DNA from: an uncultured Bacteroidota bacterium
GTDB lineage: Bacteria > Bacteroidota > Rhodothermia > Rhodothermales > UBA10348
DNA length: 12,264 bases
Assembly (NCBI GenBank): GCA_937893205.1
Contig: CALBJU010000328.1
Location: 1 to 12,264, forward strand
Direction: 5' to 3'
The notes beneath the pieces were generated by a model. That model saw only the letters and a program-made list of their open reading frames with translations. It was not told where the DNA came from and searched no databases. The position numbers and the translations under genes are program-made. Shown piece by piece: positions 1-7,630 of the stretch (position 1 is the stretch's first letter; the number at the start of each line of letters is the position of its first letter).

Positions 1-904
1 TCAATTGGACCTTCACGGGATTCGCAGGAGATAGCGCCCGTTTGATCATTTCAACCGAGTCATCAGTCCACTGAACGACGTCAATATTTTCATTTCCGAG
101 CTCACGAACCACAGAGTGGATACGTGACCCCTTCATTCCTACGCATGCTCCCACAGGATCAATTCGCTCGTCATAACTGATTACAGCTACTTTCGCCCGA
201 TCTCCAGGCTCGCGCACGATCTTCTTCACCTCGACAATACCCTCATCGATTTCCGGCACCTCTAGTTCGAACAGTCGCTCCATAAAGAGAACGTCTGCTC
301 GAGAAATCACAATTCGAGGATCGCCATTCGGCTCTCTTCCAACCTCCTTGATGACCGCGCGTATCATATCGCCCTTGCGAAAACGGTCTCTGAATATCTG
401 TTCTTCGCGGGGCATCTTCAGCTCTGCCTTGTTATGCATCACCAAGATCTCGCGCCGTCTCATCTGGTAAAGCTCACCCACGACGATTTCGCCTACCAAG
501 TCCGAATACCACTCGACGATGTTGTCTTTTTCGATGTCCCGAATTCTTTGACTGAAAGTCTGCCGGGCGGTCATAACCGCACGACGACCAAAGTCCCGAA
601 ATTCGATTTCTTCGGCAACTTCGTCGCCTATCTCAAAATCCTCGTCAATTAGCTTTGCATCGGTTTCCTCGATTTGAGTAACCGGGTCTTCTACCACCCA
701 GTCATCCACAACTTCTCGAATGTGGATAATCTGCATGTCACCATGGTCCGGGTTCAGGATGATGTCAAAGGAGTCATCCGATCCGTACCGCTTCCGAATC
801 ATGGCTCGGAAGACTTCTTCTACAATCAACTGCAAGGAATCACGATCAATTCCTTTTTCTCGCGCAATCTCTGCAAACGAAGAAACAAGATCTGAATTCT
901 GCAT
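1..904 (-). CDS. nusA: Transcription termination/antitermination factor NusA, N-terminal 301 residues (3' end outside window)
   Basis: NusA binds RNA polymerase and modulates pausing, intrinsic termination and antitermination. The reading frame is open from the ATG at 904 to the window edge. Residues 1-130 match the RNAP-binding N-terminal domain (MQNSDLVSSFAEIAREKGID, then a conserved FGRRAVMTARQTFSQRI stretch at about 105-121). Residues about 137-201 are the S1 domain (ending DPRIVISRAD). Residues about 235-300 are KH1, with VGACVGMKGSRIHSVVREL at 251-269. KH2 and any C-terminal part lie beyond the window. It follows rimP by 47 nt on the same strand, the widespread rimP-nusA order, so cotranscription is very likely. 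No clear Shine-Dalgarno precedes the ATG. The identification is secure; only the missing C-terminus is unknown. Confidence 0.97.
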   Translation of the reverse strand, partial: MQNSDLVSSFAEIAREKGIDRDSLQLIVEEVFRAMIRKRYGSDDSFDIILNPDHGDMQIIHIREVVDDWVVEDPVTQIEETDAKLIDEDFEIGDEVAEEIEFRDFGRRAVMTARQTFSQRIRDIEKDNIVEWYSDLVGEIVVGELYQMRRREILVMHNKAELKMPREEQIFRDRFRKGDMIRAVIKEVGREPNGDPRIVISRADVLFMERLFELEVPEIDEGIVEVKKIVREPGDRAKVAVISYDERIDPVGACVGMKGSRIHSVVRELGNENIDVVQWTDDSVEMIKRALSPANPVKVQL

Positions 905-928
905 ATTCTTTATCGTTCTGAGTATCTC

Positions 929-945
929 GAAGCCGTTCAGGCTTC
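929..945 (-). other. Small perfect hairpin between rimP and nusA
   Basis: GAAGCC and GGCTTC form a perfect 6-bp stem around a 5-nt loop in the 47-nt rimP-nusA spacer. No T-run follows on the minus strand, so it is not a convincing terminator. It could be an RNA-processing or translation-modulating structure, or chance. Confidence 0.3.
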
Positions 946-951
946 AGAACC

Positions 952-1446
952 CTACCAGGGCAGTTTTATTTTAGCTTTTGAAATCGAATCCAGTGACAAA
1001 TCTCGAGTATCCGATGACGTCTTAAGTTGAAGAACGCCATCTTTCATACCGAGGTTTTCACCCTCAATCCAAGTTCCTCCGTCTTCATTCCTGATTAGAA
1101 TTTCCAAGCATTTCCCGACATGTCGAACAAACTGGCGTTCGGATGTCAATGCACGATCAACACCGGGAGTGGAAACGTTCAGACGATATTTCCCCTTCAC
1201 CATGTCCTCGGCATCTAGGACGAATGCCAATTCGCGACTTACAGAGGCCAGCACTCCAACCTCCACGCCCTTGTCACCATCGATGTAAATCTCAATCAAA
1301 CGAGACCCTTTTTGGCCCTTGATTGAAACGCCCACGAGGAAAAGATCATCCCGAACAAGAAACTCTTCCACTAATGCACCAATTTGCACCTCGAGAGGAG
1401 CCTCTTGCTGTGCTAGAGTGTCGCTATGTCCGCTGATCTCAATCAT
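952..1446 (-). CDS. rimP: Ribosome maturation factor RimP
   Basis: RimP assists maturation of the 30S ribosomal subunit. The 164-residue product has the family's usual length and features: an N-terminal alpha/beta domain with a LVEEFLVRDDLFLVGVSIKG segment, an IEIYIDGDKGV strand-turn, and the signature LNVSTPGVDRALTSERQF leading to a C-terminal SH3-like barrel. It ends in KIKLPW. The ATG at 1446 has only a weak GGA upstream. The start is supported because the family begins about 15-25 residues before the LVEE segment. It lies directly upstream of nusA, the commonest neighbour of rimP in bacteria. Two terminator hairpins separate it from nadB, so rimP-nusA probably has its own promoter between about 1447 and 1500; I could not identify that promoter convincingly. 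Confidence 0.95.
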   Translation of the reverse strand: MIEISGHSDTLAQQEAPLEVQIGALVEEFLVRDDLFLVGVSIKGQKGSRLIEIYIDGDKGVEVGVLASVSRELAFVLDAEDMVKGKYRLNVSTPGVDRALTSERQFVRHVGKCLEILIRNEDGGTWIEGENLGMKDGVLQLKTSSDTRDLSLDSISKAKIKLPW

Positions 1447-1498
1447 TTCCAGTCAGTATTCATTTTTCAGCGAATGGTCGTGCTAAACTTGACTCTGC

Positions 1499-1532
1499 AA
1501 AAAACGCCCGGTCCGAAAGCTCGGACGGGCGT
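1499..1532 (-). terminator. Intrinsic terminator upstream of rimP (second of two after nadB)
   Basis: Read on the minus strand, arms at 1521-1532 and 1504-1516 pair over about 12 bp (ACGCCCGTCCGA with TCGGACCGGGCGT, one bulged base) around a GCTT loop. A run of six T follows at 1499-1504. The structure ends transcripts coming from the nadB side before rimP. The strong GC stem plus T-run makes this a convincing rho-independent terminator. Confidence 0.85.
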
Positions 1533-1552
1533 CACAGTACTCCCCGTTCAAC

Positions 1553-1574
1553 AAAAAAGGGCGGCAATACCGCC
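1553..1574 (-). terminator. Intrinsic terminator downstream of nadB (first of two)
   Basis: On the minus strand GGCGG and CCGCC (1570-1574 with 1560-1564) form a 5-bp GC stem around a TATTG loop. One C and then six T follow (1553-1558). It is short but has the stem plus T-run layout. It lies about 110 nt after the nadB stop and about 20 nt before the stronger terminator at 1499-1532. The nadB 3' region between 1575 and 1684 shows nothing else I recognise. Confidence 0.65.
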
Positions 1575-1684
1575 TCCCAATTCATTCGCAGCACCAAATA
1601 TACGTTAGAATCGGCAGTAAAATCAATAAATGACTACCACAATAACGGCTTTAAAGAATTCTTCTGCGGGCACCCCTGGGCCTT

Positions 1685-3271
1685 TCAAATGAGTGTTAGT
1701 CGTCCTTCCTTCTCCACCATTTCCGGGTAATCGGTCATATAGTGAAGTCCTCGACTCTCCCTTCTGATGGCGGCACTTTGGACAACCAGGTATGCGACCG
1801 CAATCATATTTCTGAGCTCGCACAGTCCGGCTGAGACTTTTGATTTTCGGTAAAACGCCTCCGTTTCCTCGAAAAGAAACCGTGTGCGACGGGCGGCGCG
1901 CTCCAAGCGTAATTCCGACCGTACGATTCCAACATAGTCCCACATCACACGCCGCAGCTCATCCCTGTTGTGAGATATCAGAATCCACTCAGCAGGATTT
2001 TCAGTCGAGCTATCATCCCAATCTGGAACGTCTTCCGAGAATGTATTATCCGAGGCTACGCCTATCGACGTTTTCGCAGAACGCTTACCGACCACAAGAG
2101 CCTCCAGAAGCGAATTACTTGCCAGTCGGTTCGCTCCGTGCAATCCCGTACACGCGACTTCTCCACTTGCCATCAGTCGATTTATGGATGTGCGTCCATC
2201 AACATCGGTGTGAACGCCCCCGCAAAAATAATGGGCTGCAGGTACCACTGGAATGTGGTCTTTGGTGATGTCGATACCGTACTCAAGACATTTCGCACTA
2301 ATGTTTGGAAAACGGGAATGAATCAATTCTGCCGGCCGGTGTGTGATGTCCAGCCAAACGTGGTTTTCCCCCCTGGCTTTAAGTTGATCGTCGATCGCGC
2401 GGGCCACTACATCGCGAGGCGCAAGTTCGGCGCGAGAGTCATAATCAGGCATGAACCGGTGACCGGCGCCATTTAGCAGGTACGCTCCCTCACCACGCAC
2501 GGCCTCCGAGATGAGAAATGATCGAGCATCCTCGTGATATAGGCTCGTCGGGTGGAATTGAACAAATTCCATGTTGGCAATCCGAGCCTTTGCCCTGTAA
2601 GCCATCGCGACACCATCGCCGGTCGCAACACCCGGATTGGTAGTGTGAAGGTAGACTTGTCCCGCACCACCGGTAGCCAACATGGTAACCTTTGCCAGCC
2701 ACGTATCAACTCTGTCAGATTCAATATGGTACACATACGCACCGAAACAGTCGATGTCCGGACGAACTTTCGAGACATGCTGACCCAGATGGTGATTCGT
2801 CAGCAATTCAACCGCGAAGTGATACTCGCAGAGCTGAATATTCGCGTGCTTTTTCACGCGCTCAAGCAGAGAGAGCTCGATGACCTTGCCAGTCGCATCT
2901 GCGGCGTGAACAATGCGATTAGCCGTGTGTCCACCCTCTCGGCCAAGGTGCAATTTTCCACTTTCAGAAGAGAACGTCGCTCCTCCATCGACGAGTTGAC
3001 GTATCTGTTGGGGGCCCTCCTCAATAATCACCCTCACCACACTTTCATCACACAGACCTGCACCTGCCCTGAGTGTATCCTGGACATGCGTCTCGATACT
3101 GTCGGCGGAATCCATTACCGCCGCGATTCCACCCTGGGCATAAGTCGTGTTCGACTCAACAGCTGATTGCTTCGTTATCACAGCAACGGAGCCGTACTCC
3201 GCTACTTGGAGCGCGAAGGACAAGCCTGCGGCACCACTACCCAGTACAAGAAAGTCTACCCGGTGTCTCAT
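1685..3271 (-). CDS. nadB: L-aspartate oxidase NadB (528 aa)
   Basis: NadB is an FAD flavoenzyme that oxidises L-aspartate to iminoaspartate, the first step of de novo NAD synthesis, passing electrons to O2 or fumarate. Length is close to the E. coli enzyme. Visible features are the dinucleotide motif GSGAAG at 11-16, the SNTTYAQGGIAAV FAD segment at about 40-52, and LGREGGH at 109-115. FHPTSLY (His240), EAVRGEGAYL, ELAPRDVVARA (Arg286) and VPAAHYFCGG (His347) correspond to the E. coli active-site His244, Arg290 and His351. TGLHGANRLASNSLLE at 375-390 is followed by the helical C-terminal domain ending SRGLHYMTDYPE. The ATG lies 11 nt after the prfB stop with little Shine-Dalgarno, so it is probably the last gene of the operon. 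nadA and nadC are not in the window. An aminotransferase that may interconvert aspartate is the first gene of the same operon. Confidence 0.97.
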   Translation of the reverse strand: MRHRVDFLVLGSGAAGLSFALQVAEYGSVAVITKQSAVESNTTYAQGGIAAVMDSADSIETHVQDTLRAGAGLCDESVVRVIIEEGPQQIRQLVDGGATFSSESGKLHLGREGGHTANRIVHAADATGKVIELSLLERVKKHANIQLCEYHFAVELLTNHHLGQHVSKVRPDIDCFGAYVYHIESDRVDTWLAKVTMLATGGAGQVYLHTTNPGVATGDGVAMAYRAKARIANMEFVQFHPTSLYHEDARSFLISEAVRGEGAYLLNGAGHRFMPDYDSRAELAPRDVVARAIDDQLKARGENHVWLDITHRPAELIHSRFPNISAKCLEYGIDITKDHIPVVPAAHYFCGGVHTDVDGRTSINRLMASGEVACTGLHGANRLASNSLLEALVVGKRSAKTSIGVASDNTFSEDVPDWDDSSTENPAEWILISHNRDELRRVMWDYVGIVRSELRLERAARRTRFLFEETEAFYRKSKVSAGLCELRNMIAVAYLVVQSAAIRRESRGLHYMTDYPEMVEKEGRLTLI

Positions 3272-3282
3272 GTGGACTGCAG

Positions 3283-4390
3283 TTATTTGACTCTCTGGAG
3301 CAGAGAAGCCCTGATGAACTCCTCGATGTCGCCATCCATAACTGATTGTACATCAGTCACTTTCGTCTCGGTACGGTGATCGTTTACCATGGTGTACGGC
3401 TGAAAAACGTAGGATCGAATCTGCGAGCCCCACTCGATCTTTTTCTTACTGCCTTCCATCAAATTCTTTGCGGCGGCCTGAATATCCAGTTCCAGCTGAT
3501 AGATTCGGCTTTTGAGCATCGTCAGAGCACGCTCGCGGTTTTGTAATTGACTGCGCTCTTCGGTGCACTCGGCTACCACCCGTCCATCGGATCCATCCGA
3601 AAGCGTCCCGGTCCAAATCAATCGGACACCCGTTTCAAGCTTATTCACGTTCTGTCCACCTGCACCGCCCGATCTAAAGGTCTGCATCTCGAGTTGATCC
3701 GACTTTACTTCGATATTGATGGTGTCGTCAATTTCAGGGAAGACAAATACACTCGAAAACGACGTATGACGTCGGCCCGATGAATCGAAAGGGCTGATTC
3801 GGACCAAACGGTGAACACCCGACTCTGCTTTCAGATATCCGTAAGCATAACCTCCTCTCAAGGCCAGGGAAGCGCTCTTTATACCCGCGACGTCACCGGC
3901 CTGGTATTCCAGAAGTTGGACCTTGCATCCGTTTCGCTCGCCCCAACGAGTGTACATGCGCAGGAGCATTTCTGCCCAATCCTGGCTTTCTGTACCTCCC
4001 GCGCCTGGATTGATGGTTAGAATGGCGTCTCGCTGATCATCAGGGCCGCTGAGAAGGCTTTTCAGCTCCAGTTTTTCAACTTTCTCTTCCAGTCCTTGAA
4101 TCTCGGCTGATATTTCTTCCGCCAGGTCCTCACCCTCCTCTGCCTCCATCTGAACAAGGGTATCGATATTCTCAGTGTGCGTCTGCAACTGACCCCAGGC
4201 ATCAATCCACGCCTTTTCTACCGCAATCTCTTTTTCAGTAAGCTGCGCTCTCTCAGAGTCGTTCCAATAGTTTGGGTCCAGTCTCTTCTCCTCCAGACGC
4301 GCTCGCTTCTCCTTTCTTGACGCAATGTCAAAGATACCTCCCGAGCGTATCCACACGCTCTAACAGGTTTCTAAGCTGATCTCTATCCAT
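3283..4390 (-). CDS. prfB: Peptide chain release factor 2, made by programmed +1 frameshifting (368 aa)
   Basis: RF2 recognises UGA and UAA in the ribosomal A site and triggers peptide release. The gene is two overlapping frames: 4390-4331 encodes 20 residues (MDRDQLRNLLERVDTLGRYL) and meets an in-frame TGA at 4330-4328. Skipping T4330 gives GAC and 348 further residues to the stop at 3283. The joined 368-aa product matches the E. coli length (365). It has the coiled N-terminal domain, the stop-codon recognition motif SPF at 199-201 (RISPFDSSGRRHTSFSS) and the peptidyl hydrolysis motif GGQ at 244-246 (GGAGGQNVNK). The start overlaps the stop of the upstream membrane-protein gene by 8 nt (ATGGATAG), implying translational coupling. 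An internal ATG at 4356 gives an open frame without frameshifting but lacks the conserved N-terminus, so I reject it as the main start. Expression should be autoregulated by RF2 level. Confidence 0.96.
4327..4342 (-). promoter_or_regulatory. prfB programmed +1 frameshift site
   Basis: The minus strand reads GGGAGG TAT CTT TGA C. A Shine-Dalgarno-like GGGAGG sits one codon before the slippery CTT and the in-frame TGA followed by C, the same spacing as in E. coli prfB. In the known mechanism, low RF2 slows termination at UGA, the internal SD pairing promotes slippage from CUU to UUU, and full-length RF2 is made. Confidence 0.96.
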
Positions 4391-4739
4391 TTTTCGATCT
4401 ATCTCTAGTTGATTTCAGTGCCGATCCGACCCAGCCTCCAATAGTCCCCAAAAGGAGCCCAATTAACAGGGTTAGCAGAACGGTTACAAATGATGGTAGA
4501 CCTCCCAAAAGAGCGGCCATGATTCGAGTCATTTCAACGGTCTCGGGGGTGGCCACCGCGAAATTGAAAATGATCAGCAATCCCCAACCCAATCCCAACG
4601 ATAATGCTCCCGCGCGAACACCTTTTTTAGGTGCCAGAAATCCGGCAACGATTGCACCGATCACGCTGTACTGCCATCCCAGAGTCAGGTGACACAGATA
4701 CGCTACGACAAGGCCGATAATCATCGCATGTTTCGTCAT
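4383..4739 (-). CDS. Small integral membrane protein, function unknown (118 aa)
   Basis: I do not recognise a named family. The product is hydrophobic, with about four predicted membrane segments: residues 5-21, 24-37, 43-63 and 82-108. Glycine-rich helices (AGALSLGLGWGLLIIF, LLIGLLLGTIGGWVG) and a basic tail, KSTRDRSKNG, suggest a cytoplasmic C-terminus. There is no signal peptide or obvious catalytic motif. The ATG is 6 nt after the aminotransferase stop, and its TAG stop lies inside the first codons of prfB (8-nt overlap). It is therefore translated within the operon and probably couples ribosomes into prfB. The TAG stop is read by RF1 rather than RF2. It could be a small permease subunit, a glycine-zipper-like or DUF-type inner-membrane protein; the sequence does not decide. 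Confidence 0.8.
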   Translation of the reverse strand: MTKHAMIIGLVVAYLCHLTLGWQYSVIGAIVAGFLAPKKGVRAGALSLGLGWGLLIIFNFAVATPETVEMTRIMAALLGGLPSFVTVLLTLLIGLLLGTIGGWVGSALKSTRDRSKNG

Positions 4740-4745
4740 ACTCGT

Positions 4746-5957
4746 CTACCCGGGATTTACCGCGGAATGAACGGTTTCCTGACAACGCGCTGTAAATCGA
4801 GAAATCCGGCGGACTGCCTCTTCAATATTTTCCATCGAATTAGCGTAAGAGCACCTGACATAGCCCGCGCCGCTAGGTCCAAACGCGTCTCCAGGGACTA
4901 CAGCGACGTGCTCCTCTTCCAGTAATCTCTGAGCGAAATCCTCTGAATTCAGTCCCGTCGATGTCACGTCGGGAAAACAATAAAACGCCCCTTCGGGCTC
5001 AAATGTAGGAAGGCCTGCTGCTCGAAATCCATCCACGATAGTTCGTCGACGCGCGTCATATGCCTTGCGCATTCTTTCAACGTCCTCCTGGCTTTCCTTC
5101 ATCCCGGCGAGAGCTCCCCATTGACTCGCCGTAGGCGCGGACATAATGATATACTGATGCAATTTGTACATCGCTTCGTAGATCGGCGGCGGCGCGCACG
5201 CAAATCCTACTCTCCATCCGGTCATGGCGTACGCTTTGGAAAATCCTCCAAGCAACACCGTCCGTTCACGTAAGCTCTCAATTGAAGGCAGGCAGGTGTG
5301 GCCGCGATCGAATGCGTCACCATATATAAGTCGATCGTAGATTTCGTCAGAAAGTACCAGGAGGTCGTGCCGCTCAACGACCTCAGCAATTTCCTCGAGA
5401 ACTTCCCTCCTCAGAACCGCGCCAGTCGGATTGCTGGGATAAGCTAGAAACAAGAGCTTTGTTCGCTCAGTGATCCTCGACTCGATATCCTCGGCCGTCA
5501 CCTGAAAATCGTTCTCCACAGATGTCGGCACATACACTACCGTTGCCCCGGCGAATATGGCCGTAGGGCCGTATGACACGAAACAGGGCTCCGGAATCAG
5601 GATTTCATCGCCAGGATTCAGAAGTGCCAACATGGCGAGCTGAACCGCTTCGCTCGCGCCCACCGTTACCAAAATCTCATTTTTCGGACTATAGGTGACG
5701 CCATAAAGCCGCTGAAGCTCTTCCGAAATGGCCTCTCGAAGCGGGAGGATTCCCGCATTCGCAGAGTATCCCGTTTTTCCCTGGAGCATGGAGTCGTGGG
5801 CCCCTTTCAAAATGGCGTCCGGAGATACAAAGTCGGGTTCGCCTATTCCGAGGGTTATCACATCCTTCATCGTCGCAGCGATCTCGAAAAAGCGTCGAAT
5901 GCCCGACGGGGGCACCGATTGTACACGCTGAGACAGCCTGCTTTCCAAATTAATCAT
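4746..5957 (-). CDS. PLP-dependent class I aminotransferase, aspartate/aromatic type (403 aa)
   Basis: The product is a fold-type I PLP aminotransferase, probably moving amino groups between 2-oxoglutarate and an amino acid such as aspartate or an aromatic residue. Conserved features are LGIGEPDF at 36-43, GYSANAGILPLREA near 63-75, SNPTG (Asn176), LSDEIYDRLIY (Asp204, Tyr207), the Schiff-base lysine in GGFSKAYAMTGWRVG (Lys241) and the substrate carboxylate Arg368 in YVRCSYA. I chose ATG 5957 because MINLESRLSQRVQSVPPSGI is a normal family N-terminus and AGGAGAG lies 6 nt upstream. The frame stays open further upstream to 6233, but that would run into the aldehyde dehydrogenase gene and is not homologous. 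It is the first gene of the operon with the membrane protein, prfB and nadB. Substrate specificity cannot be set from sequence; a link to aspartate for NadB is inference. Confidence 0.93.
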   Translation of the reverse strand: MINLESRLSQRVQSVPPSGIRRFFEIAATMKDVITLGIGEPDFVSPDAILKGAHDSMLQGKTGYSANAGILPLREAISEELQRLYGVTYSPKNEILVTVGASEAVQLAMLALLNPGDEILIPEPCFVSYGPTAIFAGATVVYVPTSVENDFQVTAEDIESRITERTKLLFLAYPSNPTGAVLRREVLEEIAEVVERHDLLVLSDEIYDRLIYGDAFDRGHTCLPSIESLRERTVLLGGFSKAYAMTGWRVGFACAPPPIYEAMYKLHQYIIMSAPTASQWGALAGMKESQEDVERMRKAYDARRRTIVDGFRAAGLPTFEPEGAFYCFPDVTSTGLNSEDFAQRLLEEEHVAVVPGDAFGPSGAGYVRCSYANSMENIEEAVRRISRFTARCQETVHSAVNPG

Positions 5958-5963
5958 AGTAAA

Positions 5964-5970
5964 CTCTCCT
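5964..5970 (-). promoter_or_regulatory. Ribosome binding site deciding the aminotransferase start
   Basis: AGGAGAG on the minus strand, 6 nt before ATG 5957, is one of only two strong Shine-Dalgarno sequences in the window. It supports 5957 over the longer open frame that begins at 6233. Confidence 0.75.
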
Positions 5971-6055
5971 CTATTCGCCTCCGAGTGGTCCGAAGGGGTC
6001 GAAATATACAACCAGCACTTATTCGGTGACTTGATTTTCCGCGCAGAATCTTTGC

Positions 6056-6087
6056 TTGTTCCCAGATTGGAGACGGACTTATTTTGG
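6056..6087 (+). promoter_or_regulatory. Candidate promoter for the aldehyde dehydrogenase-porin pair
   Basis: This lies in the 165-nt divergent intergenic region 5958-6122. TTG at 6056-6058 and TATTTTGG at 6080-6087 are 21 nt apart and resemble the Bacteroidota -33 (TTTG) and -7 (TAnnTTTG) elements with one mismatch in the -7. The start codon is 35 nt downstream of the -7 element. On the other strand TATATTTC (6008-6001) is a weaker -7-like match for the aminotransferase operon, without a matching -33. This is pattern matching only. Confidence 0.3.
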
Positions 6088-6122
6088 GCAGATTGATATC
6101 CACCTAATGAACCTCTGTTTCT

Positions 6123-7616
6123 ATGTCTGACGCACTTACTCAGAACTACATCGATGGCATCTGGCAAGATTCCGCCAGCGGCTCGACCTTCAAGGACATC
6201 AACCCTGCGGTCAACAGTGATGTGATTGGCCAATTTCCCGAGTCAGGTGTCGAAGATGTCGATGATGCTGTGCGCGCTGCACGAAAGGCATTCCAGACCT
6301 GGGGCAAGATGCCCGCACCGGCCCGAGGCGATTTCCTGCGTCGCATTGGTGATATCATGACAGAGCGCAAAAGCGAGCTCGCCTTTCAAATGACACGCGA
6401 GATGGGTAAGCCGTTTTTCGAAACCAAGGGAGATGTGCAGGAAGCGATCGATACCGCTTACTACGCCGCTTCCGAAACACGACGCCTCTTCGGTCATACC
6501 GTTCCTAGTGAAATGCCGGACAAATTCAATATGTCGATTCGCAGGCCTATTGGAGTCTGCGGAGTGATTTCAGCTTGGAACTTCCCTGTCGCCGTTCCAA
6601 CCTGGAAGATGTTTCCAGCGCTTGCTTGTGGCAACACCGTTGTTTTCAAGCCCAGCGAAGACGCGCCACATAGCGGTGCGCTTCTCGTCAAAGTATTCGA
6701 GGATGCCGGCCTGCCCGCAGGAGTTGTAAATCTGGTTCAGGGAAGCGGGAATACGGGACGAGCACTGGTAGAGCACCCCGACGTCAATGCGGTCTCCTTC
6801 ACAGGATCAACTGAAACGGGCTCTAAAATTGGCGAAGCATGCGGCCGGATGCACAAACGTTTTTCTCTTGAGATGGGCGGCAAGAATCCCATGATCGTAC
6901 TCGCTGACGCCGACTTGGACCTGGTCCTGGACGGACTGCTCTGGGGAGCGTTTGGAACCACCGGGCAGAGATGCACCGCAACGTCTCGCCTCATCGTTCA
7001 TGAGGATGTGCACGATGATCTTGTATCCCGTCTCAAGGAAGCGGCGTCGAATATCAAGATCGGGTACGGAAACGAGGAAGAAACTGAGATGGGCCCTGTA
7101 ATCCGTGCTGCTGCCCTTGAAAAGATCCAAGGCTACATAACGATTGGCAAGGACGAAGGCGCCACCATCGCGCTGGGTGGAAAACGAGCTGAGGGCGAGG
7201 GCCTCGAGGACGGATTCTTTTTTCAGCCTACGATCATGACGAATGTCACCCCCAACATGCGCGTGGCAAAGGAAGAAATATTCGGTCCGGTTCTGGTTGT
7301 TCTGAAAATATCCTCCTACGAAGAGGCCGTTTCTGTGGCAAACAATATCGAATACGGACTCTCTTCTGCGATATACACAAATGATATCGCGACCGCGTTC
7401 AAGGCAATGCACGATATCGAAGCGGGTATAACCTATGTGAATGGCCCAACTATCGGGGCTGAGGCTCACATGCCCTTCGGTGGAGTGAAGGGTACCGGAA
7501 ATGGTCACCGCGAAGGAGGATGGGAAGTATTCGATTTTTATACCGAAACGAAGACCATTTACGTCGACTACAGCGGCAAGCTGCAAAAAGCTCAGATTGA
7601 CAATGTGGATGACTGA
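6123..7616 (+). CDS. NAD(P)+-dependent aldehyde dehydrogenase (497 aa)
   Basis: This soluble enzyme oxidises an aldehyde to the carboxylate with NAD(P)+. All core ALDH elements are present: AWNFP with Asn153, VVFKPSE with Lys176, FTGSTETG at 226-233, LEMGGKNP with the general base Glu250, the nucleophile Cys284 in GTTGQRCTATSR, EEIFGPVL at 384-391, and a C-terminal PFGGVKGTGNGHREGG. GQRCTATSR recalls semialdehyde dehydrogenases of the 2-oxoglutarate-semialdehyde type, while the C-terminal GAEAHMPFGGVKGTGNG recalls ALDH7-like or other bacterial subgroups, so the substrate is open. The ATG at 6123 lacks a Shine-Dalgarno and is overlapped by a seven-codon frame starting at 6107, probably chance. 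It is followed after 14 nt by a porin-like gene, suggesting a small uptake-plus-oxidation unit (inference). Confidence 0.95.
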   Translation: MSDALTQNYIDGIWQDSASGSTFKDINPAVNSDVIGQFPESGVEDVDDAVRAARKAFQTWGKMPAPARGDFLRRIGDIMTERKSELAFQMTREMGKPFFETKGDVQEAIDTAYYAASETRRLFGHTVPSEMPDKFNMSIRRPIGVCGVISAWNFPVAVPTWKMFPALACGNTVVFKPSEDAPHSGALLVKVFEDAGLPAGVVNLVQGSGNTGRALVEHPDVNAVSFTGSTETGSKIGEACGRMHKRFSLEMGGKNPMIVLADADLDLVLDGLLWGAFGTTGQRCTATSRLIVHEDVHDDLVSRLKEAASNIKIGYGNEEETEMGPVIRAAALEKIQGYITIGKDEGATIALGGKRAEGEGLEDGFFFQPTIMTNVTPNMRVAKEEIFGPVLVVLKISSYEEAVSVANNIEYGLSSAIYTNDIATAFKAMHDIEAGITYVNGPTIGAEAHMPFGGVKGTGNGHREGGWEVFDFYTETKTIYVDYSGKLQKAQIDNVDD

Positions 7617-7630
7617 AAACGGTTAACACA

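Noticed and set aside
1434..1608. Short plus-strand frame between rimP and nadB
   Set aside because: It runs through two terminator hairpins on the opposite strand, with no homology or ribosome binding site.
2552..3166. 204-codon plus-strand frame inside nadB
   Set aside because: It is opposite conserved NadB sequence, with no domain signal and no promoter or ribosome binding site.
3283..4356. prfB starting at ATG 4356 without frameshift
   Set aside because: It lacks the conserved leader peptide; the canonical frameshift signal and the leader ATG at 4390 are present immediately upstream.
6107..6130. Seven-codon upstream frame overlapping the aldehyde dehydrogenase start
   Set aside because: It is too short, has no Shine-Dalgarno and shows no attenuator-like codon runs or hairpins; most likely chance.
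4746..6233. Longer aminotransferase frame of 495 codons starting at 6233
   Set aside because: The extra 92 residues are not aminotransferase-like, cross the intergenic region and overlap the start of the aldehyde dehydrogenase. A strong AGGAGAG site supports ATG 5957.
6807..7586. 259-codon open frame on the minus strand inside the aldehyde dehydrogenase gene
   Set aside because: It has no recognisable motifs and lies opposite a fully conserved ALDH frame; it is a codon-bias shadow.
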